The notes beneath the pieces are model-generated. The model was not told the DNA's origin. It saw only the letters and a program-made list of their open reading frames with translations, and did no database searches. From DASUPK01 sp963747425 (lineage in GTDB: Bacteria > Actinomycetota > Thermoleophilia > Solirubrobacterales > 70-9): DNA of 12,814 nucleotides. The position numbers and the translations under genes were made by a program. Shown here in pieces: positions 1 to 5,256 of this stretch (position 1 is its first letter; the number at the start of each line of letters is the position of its first letter). The stretch covers positions 1-12,814 of the forward strand of contig CAVVFJ010000017.1 of the NCBI GenBank assembly GCA_963747425.1, written 5' to 3'.

Positions 1-61
1 CGATGATCTGCCCGCCGAGATTCAGGCGCAGCTCGAGGCACTGAAAGAACGCCTCGGGTAG
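1..61 (+). CDS. 3' end of an unidentified plus-strand gene (partial)
   Basis: An open frame enters from the left edge (first full codon at base 2) and ends at TAG 59-61. The visible 19-residue tail reads DDLPAEIQAQLEALKERLG, which is acidic and then amphipathic, as expected of a C-terminal helix. Its third codon positions are mostly G or C, as in the real genes of the window. The fragment is too short to name a family. It converges on the RTX gene, and a GC-rich hairpin lies between the two stops. Confidence 0.6.
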   Translation, partial: DDLPAEIQAQLEALKERLG

Positions 62-77
62 ACGGCTTCGCCATGAG

Positions 78-101
78 CGGCCGCCACAAACACCGCGGCC
101 G
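78..101. terminator. GC hairpin between convergent genes, possible bidirectional terminator
   Basis: CGGCCGC (78-84) and GCGGCCG (95-101) form a perfect 7-bp stem with a 10-nt loop. It sits between the stop of the left-edge gene (61) and the stop of the RTX gene (104). There is no T-tract on either side, so intrinsic termination is inferred from position and stem strength only. Confidence 0.4.
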
Positions 102-103
102 GA

Positions 104-2137
104 TCAACGCCCCTTGCGCTTCCGGGCGCCCTTCTTCAGCTTCTTGCAGCCCCTCGCCGGGTCGCTCTTGTCCCGGAAGGCCTCGCCGCCACCCTTGCCG
201 CAGTTGACGGCTCGGTCGCGCCTGCCGTCCTGAGCCTCCAGGGTGTCGAAGCCGCCGTCGCCGAACAGGCTGTCCTTGCCGGGGCCGCCGTCGATGTCAT
301 CGGCTCCGCCCCGCCCGTGGATCACGTCGTTGCCGCCCCTACCGAGGATGAGCGGGTCCTTGCCCTTGGTCCCGATGAGGGTGTCGGGCCCGTCCGTGCC
401 CTCGAGGATCTCCAGGTCCTTGCGGAGGTGGGTGGCGCTGCAGTTGCCGCGTGCCGGGTCCGTCGCCGTGCCGCCGAGCGTCGCCTTGATGCCGTTCTTC
501 GGCGCGTTCTTGTACCGGGCGAAGCCGGCGATGTCGAAGCCGGGGCCGCCGCTGTAGTCATGCCCCTGGCAGAGGTCGTCGCTGACCAGCTGGTCGTTGC
601 CGCCTCCCCCGTTGAGCCTGTCACCACCCGTGCCGAGCGCGAGCAGCGCGTCGCTGCCGTCGCCGCCGTTGAGGGCGTCCGATCCCGACTGGCCGCTGAA
701 CAGCACGTCATCCGCGGAGGTGCCGTCGAGGGTGTCGTTGCCCGGGCCGCCGTCCATCACGGTGGTCATCGTGGATGGGTAGCCACCCGAGAGGCTCAGG
801 TGGTCGTCACCCGAGTCGCCCCAGACCGTGATGAAGCTGAGGGCGGTCGACGGGGAAGGGCAGCTCACAGTGGCGCCGAGCTGAGCACAGGTGTCGTTTG
901 ATCCGGGCAGGCGCGCGATCGCGGTCCCGGCCCGCGAGGTGGCCGAGAAGGCCCCGCCGCTCGCGGTCACGACCAGGTCATCGTTCCCGGGGCCCTGATG
1001 CCCGATCACGTAAAGGCCGGGGTCCGGTCCCCGCGGATCCATGTAGACGTAGGCGCTGGCAGGCCGCGGATCCGACGGCCTCTCGTGAGTCGCACCTACC
1101 CCGCAGGCGGTCGTCTTGTCGCCGGCGGTCGCGTCGCAGCTGTCGTTGCCCGGGCCGCCGTTGAGCTGGTCGGCGCCGGCGCCTCCGGCGATCTTGTCGT
1201 TGCCGGGTCCACCGTCGAGTCCGTCGGCACCTCCGGTGCCTTCGATCGAGTCGTCGAACGCCGAGCCGAGCACGTTTTCGACTCCGCTCAAGTTCTCGGT
1301 TCCATCGGGGGTGATGGCCGAGCCGCCGGCGAGGTTCACCAGCACCCCGGTCGTCGTGTCCCAGGAGGGCGTGGCATCTGCGTAGCTGACCGTGTCGGTG
1401 CCGTCGCCGCCGGAATAGTCGTCGCCGTTCGGTCCGCCGCGGAACCAGTCGTTGCCGCTGCCGCCGCTCATCTCGTCACCGCCGTGGCCGCCGACCATGA
1501 GGTCGTCGCCGGTGCCGCCGTCCATGTGGTCGTCGAGGAGGTCGCCGTAGAGGCGATCGTTTCCGTTCCCCCCGCTCATGTCCTCTCCGCCCGCCCCACC
1601 GTGGATCTCGTCCGTCCCGTCGTCCCCGCTGATCGAGTCGCTGCCATCGTCGCCGAGCATGAGGTCGTCGCCCGCCCCGCCGTGGAGGTTGTCGCGGTCG
1701 CTGCCGCCGTTGATGAAGTCGTTTCCGGTGCCGCCGTCCATCACGTCAGGGCTGGGGCCTCCCTGCATCGAGTCGTTTCCGTCCTCCCCGAAGCTCGAGT
1801 CCTTGCCCTTGATGTTGAGGATCGTGTCGTCCCCGGTGCCTCCGTAGACGCGGTCGGTCCCCTTGCCGGCGAGGATGCGATCGTTCCCGTCTCCGCCGCA
1901 GATCACGTCCGAGCCCTTGCCGGTGACGATGTAGTCGTTGCCTGCGCCGGCGATCACGACCTGGTTGCCATGGCCATGATTCCGGGCCACGTACTTGTTG
2001 TTGCCGCCGCCGAGCACCACGGTCGCCTTCTTTCCATGGCAGGAGGGGCGGGCCTGGGCGGTCGTCGGGGCGAGCGCCAACAGCAGCGTCGCTGCGCCCA
2101 GCAGGGACGGGGTCAGGGATGCAATTCGGATCCTCAT
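104..2137 (-). CDS. Secreted RTX (hemolysin-type calcium-binding) repeat protein
   Basis: This 677-residue protein is probably an extracellular or surface calcium-binding beta-roll protein. Residues 1-29 form a Sec signal peptide (basic start, hydrophobic 11-23, cleavage after A-Q-A at 29). Nonapeptide repeats of the GGxGxDxhx type, such as GGTGNDFINGG, fill about 55-345 and 437-635. In the first block the repeats break at about 250-300 for a segment containing VSYAD and LSGVENVLGSAFDD, which often accompanies RTX repeats. The linker at 346-436 lacks repeats. Cysteines are scattered in a way that suggests disulfides (33, 79, 334, 345, 417, 426, 523, 566, 646, 664). The C-terminus has a CG...D..GC motif followed by a very basic tail, KKLKKGARKRKGR. 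No enzyme domain is visible. The ATG at 2137 is chosen because the signal peptide follows it directly; no Shine-Dalgarno is seen. The Sec signal argues against type I secretion, the usual RTX route in Gram-negatives. Its exact role (adhesin, S-layer or matrix) cannot be told. Confidence 0.9.
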   Translation of the reverse strand: MRIRIASLTPSLLGAATLLLALAPTTAQARPSCHGKKATVVLGGGNNKYVARNHGHGNQVVIAGAGNDYIVTGKGSDVICGGDGNDRILAGKGTDRVYGGTGDDTILNIKGKDSSFGEDGNDSMQGGPSPDVMDGGTGNDFINGGSDRDNLHGGAGDDLMLGDDGSDSISGDDGTDEIHGGAGGEDMSGGNGNDRLYGDLLDDHMDGGTGDDLMVGGHGGDEMSGGSGNDWFRGGPNGDDYSGGDGTDTVSYADATPSWDTTTGVLVNLAGGSAITPDGTENLSGVENVLGSAFDDSIEGTGGADGLDGGPGNDKIAGGAGADQLNGGPGNDSCDATAGDKTTACGVGATHERPSDPRPASAYVYMDPRGPDPGLYVIGHQGPGNDDLVVTASGGAFSATSRAGTAIARLPGSNDTCAQLGATVSCPSPSTALSFITVWGDSGDDHLSLSGGYPSTMTTVMDGGPGNDTLDGTSADDVLFSGQSGSDALNGGDGSDALLALGTGGDRLNGGGGNDQLVSDDLCQGHDYSGGPGFDIAGFARYKNAPKNGIKATLGGTATDPARGNCSATHLRKDLEILEGTDGPDTLIGTKGKDPLILGRGGNDVIHGRGGADDIDGGPGKDSLFGDGGFDTLEAQDGRRDRAVNCGKGGGEAFRDKSDPARGCKKLKKGARKRKGR

Positions 2138-2225
2138 GAATGCTGGTATCGGGGGAAGTCGAAGGGCGCTAAATGCGCACTATTGCGTGGCACAATGACA
2201 AGGTCGCCGGGCGCCGTGATGAGCG

Positions 2226-2239
2226 CCTGGAGCACCAGG
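2226..2239 (-). terminator. Small hairpin downstream of the thioesterase gene
   Basis: CCTGG and CCAGG form a 5-bp stem with a 4-nt loop, 13 bases beyond the thioesterase stop and about 90 bases upstream of the RTX start. It could end the lyase-thioesterase transcript, but no U-tract follows. The rest of the 114-bp gap (2138-2251) must hold the RTX promoter; I see no convincing -35/-10 pair in it. Confidence 0.25.
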
Positions 2240-2251
2240 GGAGAACGAGGG

Positions 2252-2662
2252 TCAGGCCGGCGTCGCGGCGTAGCGAGCGAGGCCGGAGCGGATCGACTCT
2301 GGAATAGGAGCGGTGTTGCCTCCGCCCGACTCGATGAAGACGTGCCGCAGCTCGCCCTCTGCCACCGTCTCCTCCCCGCGCACGACCTCGATCGCCGTCG
2401 TCATCGACGTGTCCCCGAGGCGGCCCACCGCCGCCCGGACCTCGAACTCGTCGTCGAACCGGAGGGCGGCCCGGTAGCGGACCGTGGCCTCGGCCACGAC
2501 CATGTCGACGCCGGCGTCGACCATCGCCTGATAGCCGCCGAGCTCGCGCCAGAGCTCGGTCATCGTCAGGTCGAAGTAGGTCAGATAGTTGGCGTTGAAG
2601 ACGACGCCCTGCGGGTCGCACTCGTTGTATCGGACCCGCAGGCGGTGGACGAAGGCGCTCAC
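2252..2662 (-). CDS. 4-hydroxybenzoyl-CoA thioesterase family (hot-dog) acyl-CoA thioesterase
   Basis: This 136-residue cytoplasmic protein probably hydrolyses an acyl-CoA to free acid and CoA. Residues 9-31 carry the 4HBT/YbgC signature (RVRYNECDPQGVVF then NYLTYFD). Asp16 matches the catalytic aspartate of Pseudomonas 4HBT. Length and lack of other domains are typical for the family. The start is GTG at 2662, not the in-frame ATG at 2734, because the GTG shares the tetranucleotide GTGA with the stop of the upstream lyase gene and because the 24 extra residues look non-native (Gly/Arg/Glu-rich). This overlap implies translational coupling, so the natural substrate is likely a substrate or product of the lyase, for instance malyl-CoA. 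The substrate is inferred from context; the fold is clear. Confidence 0.85.
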   Translation of the reverse strand: MSAFVHRLRVRYNECDPQGVVFNANYLTYFDLTMTELWRELGGYQAMVDAGVDMVVAEATVRYRAALRFDDEFEVRAAVGRLGDTSMTTAIEVVRGEETVAEGELRHVFIESGGGNTAPIPESIRSGLARYAATPA

Positions 2663-3709
2663 ATCTCGTAGGCCTTCGCCAGTGCCGGGTCCTTCTTGGC
2701 GAGCATCTCGGCCAGGTTCACCATCACCTTGCACTGCTTCCAGGTGGCGTCGTCCTGCATCTTGCCGTCGATCATGTGGACGCCGGCGCCGTCCGGGATC
2801 GCCTCCAGCACCTTCTTGGCGAAGAGGACCTCGTCCGGCGGCGGCGAGAAGACCTTCTTGGCGATCTCGATCTGAACGGGATGGAGCGACCAGGCGCCGA
2901 CGCAGCCGAGCAGGAAGGCCGCCCGGAACTGGGTCTCACAGCCCTGAACGTCCTTGATGTCGCCGTAGGGGCCGTAGTACGGCAGGATCCCGGCCGCCGT
3001 GCAGGCGTCGACCATGCGCGCGATCGAGTAGTGCCAGGGGTCCTGCTGGGCGGTCACGCGGGGCGCATCGGGGTTGTCGGGATCGGGATCCTCGATCACC
3101 TGGTAGCCGGGGTGGCCGCCGCCGACCCTGGTGGTCTTCATTCGCCGGGAGGCCGCCAGATCTGCGGGCCCGAAGCTCATTCCCTGCATCCGCGGGCTGG
3201 CGGTCGCGATCTCCTCCAGGTTGGCCACGCCGAGCGAGGTCTCGAGGATCGCGTGGACGAGCAGCGGCCGCTCGAGCTTGGCCTTCGCCTCGAGCTGGGC
3301 GAGCAGGCGGTCCACATAGTGGATGTCCCAGGGGCCCTGGACCTTGGGGACCATGATCACCTCGAGCTTGTCGCCGATCTCCGTAACGAGCTGGGTGAGG
3401 TCGTCGAGGCACCAGGGGCTCTCGAGCTCGTTCACGCGTGTCCAGAGCTGGGTGTCGCCGAAGTCGATCTCGTTGGCGACCTCGATCAGGCCCTCCCGCG
3501 CCGGGATCTTCTTGTCGATCGGGATGGCGTCCTCGAGGTTGCCGAGCAGGACGTCGGCCTGCTTGGCCATGTCCGGGACCTTGGCCCGCATCTTCTCGTT
3601 GGATGCGTCGAGGAAATGGATCATCCGCGAGGGCTTGAAGGGGATCTCGCGCGGGCGGTTCCGGCGCGTCGATCGCCAGTGGCTTGAAGAAGTCTCTTGG
3701 GTTTCTCAT
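2659..3709 (-). CDS. Malyl-CoA/beta-methylmalyl-CoA lyase-like HpcH/HpaI (CitE) family, with apparent frameshift near the 5' end
   Basis: It probably catalyses reversible cleavage of (3S)-malyl-CoA or methylmalyl-CoA to glyoxylate plus acetyl- or propionyl-CoA. The uninterrupted frame, 2659-3624, gives 321 residues. In that numbering NLEDAI (29-34), ILETSLG (126-132, Glu128) and FGPADLAAS (151-159, Asp155) provide the Mg-binding acids of the family. RMKTTRVGGGHPGY (161-174) and MIDGKMQDDATWKQ (284-297) are marks of the Mcl subgroup, matching from memory the Chloroflexus Mcl of about 348 residues. The first roughly 28 residues lie one frame away: ATG 3709 reads MRNPRDFFKPLAIDAPEP, and the lyase frame resumes with PREIPFKPSR just before Met 3624. 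Removing one G from the GGG at 3653-3655 joins them into 349 residues. A TAGCGT box 7 nt before ATG 3709 supports that start. The downstream thioesterase gene overlaps the stop. Closely related lyases for citramalyl-CoA cannot be excluded. Confidence 0.88.
3653..3655 (-). other. Probable one-base insertion (frameshift) in the lyase gene
   Basis: The minus strand reads GAA CCG CCC GCG CGA from ATG 3709. Deleting one C gives GAA CCG CCG CGC GAG ATC, restoring E-P-P-R-E-I and the frame of the main lyase ORF. The frame of the main ORF has no start between its upstream TGA (3706-3708) and ATG 3624. It could be a sequencing or assembly error or a real mutation. Confidence 0.7.
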
Positions 3710-3716
3710 GGAGGGA

Positions 3717-3722
3717 ACGCTA
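3717..3722 (-). promoter_or_regulatory. -10 box of a leaderless promoter for the lyase-thioesterase operon
   Basis: On the minus strand TAGCGT is followed by 7 nt and then ATG (3709). There is no Shine-Dalgarno before this ATG. A TANNNT box at this distance places the transcript start on the A of the ATG, as in leaderless actinobacterial mRNAs. No clear -35 is seen. Confidence 0.5.
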
Positions 3723-3752
3723 TCTGGACGGGTAGGCCGGGCGCGGCACGGA

Positions 3753-3758
3753 TAGCCT
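3753..3758 (+). promoter_or_regulatory. -10 box of a leaderless promoter for the GNAT gene
   Basis: TAGCCT is followed by 6 nt and ATG 3765, again with no Shine-Dalgarno. Together with the box at 3717-3722 it makes a compact divergent promoter pair with only 55 bp between the two start codons, so the two polymerase sites must overlap. Confidence 0.5.
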
Positions 3759-3764
3759 CCGGGC

Positions 3765-4212
3765 ATGCCCAAGGTTCGCGAGGCGGTGCCGGGAGAGGTG
3801 GAGCGGGTACTCGGCATGTACGAGTGGCTCTTCGCGCCGCCGGGATCGGTGCCGCCGCGCTGGGACCCAGGAGCGGGCGCGCACGGCCATCGCCGATGCG
3901 ATCGCCGATCAGGAGGCCGCCGTGCTGGTCGCCGAGCACCGCGGCGACCTGCTCGGTCTCTGCACCGCATACCTGGACATGAACTCCGTTCGCTTCGGCC
4001 CACGCTGCTGGGTGGAGGACCTGGCCGTGAGCCCCGAGCACCGCTCGCAGGGAGTGGGGAAGGCCCTGCTCGATGCCGCCAAGGACTGGGCGCGCGAGCG
4101 CGGCGCCAGCCACCTCGAGCTCGACAGCGCCGATGTCCGGAAGGACGCCCACCGCTTCTACGAGCGCGAGAGCCCGAGCTGGCGCTCCGTCTCCTTCGCC
4201 TGGGAGCTCTGA
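3765..4212 (+). CDS. GNAT family N-acetyltransferase, interrupted by an apparent frameshift
   Basis: It would transfer acetyl from acetyl-CoA to an amine; the substrate is unknown. Two frames hold it. From ATG 3765 the first 34 residues read MPKVREAVPGEVERVLGMYE to PPRWD. The rest lies in the next frame (from about 3868), with QERARTAIADAIADQEAAV leading into the core: VEDLAVSPEHRSQGVGKALL, where R-S-Q-G-V-G-K is the acetyl-CoA pyrophosphate loop (Q/R-x-x-G-x-G/A), then LELDSADVRKDAHRFYERE, motif B. Removing one C at 3866-3868 gives a continuous 148-residue protein, a normal GNAT length. If the insertion is real, only a shorter product from GTG 3922 (about 96 residues) keeps the acetyl-CoA loop. 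The stop TGA (4210-4212) is the first triplet of the following inverted-repeat element. Confidence 0.8.
3866..3868 (+). other. Probable one-base insertion (frameshift) in the GNAT gene
   Basis: TGG GAC CCA GGA reads into a Gly/Arg-rich nonsense frame. Dropping one C gives TGG GAC CAG GAG CGG, that is W-D-Q-E-R, continuous with the conserved GNAT core. The site is about 210 bp from the similar one-base problem in the lyase gene. Confidence 0.65.
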
Positions 4213-4262
4213 CCCCGGGGTCAGGTCTTGCGTGCCACATGTCGGGTGCAAGACCTGACCCC
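4210..4262. repeat. REP-like palindromic element with a 15-bp perfect inverted repeat
   Basis: Arm GGGGTCAGGTCTTGC (4217-4231) is the exact reverse complement of GCAAGACCTGACCCC (4248-4262), with a 16-nt loop. TGACCCC at 4210-4216 adds a further short palindrome with the left arm (TGACCCCGGGGTCA, 4210-4223) and matches the outer end of the right arm (4256-4262). From memory, the sequence GCAAGACCTGACCCC is a recurring intergenic palindrome in several bacterial phyla, typical of REP elements mobilised by RAYT (IS200-like) transposases. No transposase lies in the window. As RNA it would also be a very stable hairpin and could act as a terminator for the GNAT gene. Confidence 0.8.
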
Positions 4263-4277
4263 CGAACTCGATCTGTT

Positions 4278-4300
4278 ACGATATATCGTGTTAAATCGTG
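4278..4300 (+). promoter_or_regulatory. Candidate PadR operator in the padR-like promoter
   Basis: ACGATATATCGT (4278-4289) is a perfect 12-bp palindrome. ATCGTG occurs at 4285-4290 and again at 4295-4300, one helical turn apart. The site lies 35-46 bp before the regulator's ATG, where a core promoter would be expected (TTAAAT at 4291-4296 is a possible -10). AT-rich dyads of this kind are usual PadR targets, so autoregulation is inferred. Confidence 0.55.
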
Positions 4301-4323
4301 ATTGATCGAAAGGAACGACACAG

Positions 4324-4839
4324 ATGCCCAGACAGACCAGCCGCTCGCGACGATACGGGCGGCACGAGATGAGGGGCGGTCGAGGTCATGGCCGCGGACG
4401 CCATCGCGTCCGCCGCGGTGACGTTCGCAGCGCGATCCTGGCGCTGCTCGACGACCGCTCCATGCACGGCTACGAGATGATCCAGGAGCTCGAGGAGCGC
4501 ACCGGTGGCCGCTGGCGCCCGAGCGCCGGCTCCATCTACCCGACGCTTCAGCTGCTCGAGGACGAGGGACTGGTGACAGCAGAGGAGGTCGACGGCCGCA
4601 AGGTCTTCTCCCTCACAGATTCGGGCAAGAAGGAGGTCCCGGAGCGCACCGAGGGCCAGCGCCCCTGGGAGGAGGGGGACGAGGACTCGCCCCGCTTCGC
4701 CGTTCGCAGTGAGCTGATGCGCACCATCGGCGCCGCCAAGCAGGTCGCGCGCAGCGACGACGAAGAGCAGATGGCGAAGGCGGCTGAGATCCTCAAGGAG
4801 ACCCGCCGCCAGCTCTACGGCATCCTCGCCGAGGAGTAG
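4324..4839 (+). CDS. PadR family transcriptional regulator
   Basis: This 171-residue protein is likely a dimeric repressor. Residues 1-36 are unusually rich in Arg and Gly (RGGRGHGRGRHRVRRG). The winged-helix domain spans about 37-105: GDVRSAILALLDD, the PadR hallmark HGYEMIQELEERTGG, WRPSAGSIYPTLQLLEDEGLV as recognition helix, and the wing EEVDGRKVFSLTDSGK. Residues about 128-170 form the helical dimerisation region. AAAGGA at 4309-4314 is a ribosome binding site 9 nt from the ATG. The promoter carries a palindrome (4278-4300). The gene is convergent with the next one, with a 3-bp gap between stops, so no target gene shares its transcript. Such regulators often control a neighbouring transporter, but none is present here. 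The effector is unknown. Confidence 0.9.
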   Translation: MPRQTSRSRRYGRHEMRGGRGHGRGRHRVRRGDVRSAILALLDDRSMHGYEMIQELEERTGGRWRPSAGSIYPTLQLLEDEGLVTAEEVDGRKVFSLTDSGKKEVPERTEGQRPWEEGDEDSPRFAVRSELMRTIGAAKQVARSDDEEQMAKAAEILKETRRQLYGILAEE

Positions 4840-4842
4840 CGC

Positions 4843-5256
4843 TCACTCGCCGCGCTCTATCGCCTCGCGGGCCAGAGCCTCGGTGTTGAAGGCTGTGGTC
4901 GAGAGGATCAGCCCGTCGCGAAACCGACTCAGATACCAGACGATCTGAGCCGATCGCTCGTCCTCCGGGCCGATCAGCACGAGGAGCTCGTACAGCAGGC
5001 CGTCCTCCCCGACCTCCTCGAGCCAGCGAATCTCGAACCGCATCCCCCCGAGCGATTCGACGGCTTCGCGCAACGCGCGCTCGACCTCTGCCGACCCGCG
5101 GAACACGCCGGTGACGCTCTGGTGTGAGGCGAGGCCGACCTCCGGAAGGAGCTGCCGGAGGTTCATGTCAGGGTGGACGAACTCGACGACGCGGCTCATG
5201 TCGCCCTCGTTGAACGCCGTGATGGCTCCGCGAACCAGTTCCTCCCGCTCGCTCAT
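4843..5256 (-). CDS. NTF2/SnoaL-like small protein coupled to the EAL gene
   Basis: This 137-residue cytoplasmic protein has the NTF2-like cone-fold pattern: a helical start (VRGAITAFNEGDMSRVVEFVHPDM), GVFRGSAEVERALREAVESL in the middle, then strands FEIRWLEEV, LLYELLVLIG, SAQIVWYLSRFRDGLI. Families of this kind include isomerases, hydrolases and plain ligand binders; no catalytic pair can be assigned, so the activity is unknown. ATG 5256 overlaps the stop of the EAL gene (ATGA), so the two are very likely cotranscribed and translationally coupled. That suggests a job linked to the membrane sensor, for example ligand binding. It converges on the PadR gene with 3 bp between stops. Confidence 0.75.
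   Translation of the reverse strand: MSEREELVRGAITAFNEGDMSRVVEFVHPDMNLRQLLPEVGLASHQSVTGVFRGSAEVERALREAVESLGGMRFEIRWLEEVGEDGLLYELLVLIGPEDERSAQIVWYLSRFRDGLILSTTAFNTEALAREAIERGE

Noticed and set aside
1450..2000. Repeated DNA words in the RTX gene resembling a tandem or CRISPR array
   Set aside because: Periodicity is that of 9-residue RTX repeats in frame; repeats are degenerate at third positions and there are no unique spacers.
998..2671. Plus-strand open frame of 557 codons antisense to the RTX gene
   Set aside because: It mirrors the Gly/Asp repeats of the RTX gene as Val/Ala-rich low-complexity sequence, runs past the RTX start into the thioesterase gene, and shows no family motif or ribosome binding site.
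2776..3687. Plus-strand open frame of 303 codons antisense to the lyase gene
   Set aside because: The minus-strand lyase has clear family motifs; this is a GC-rich shadow frame.
4210..4262. The inverted repeat as an insertion-sequence end or attL/attR site
   Set aside because: There is no transposase, integrase or second copy within the window, and the size and form fit a REP-like unit better.
2936..4321. Minus-strand open frame of 461 codons across the lyase, GNAT and repeat region
   Set aside because: Most of it is Arg/Pro/Gly-rich nonsense. Only the short stretch from Met at 3709 is meaningful, as the frameshifted N-terminus of the lyase.
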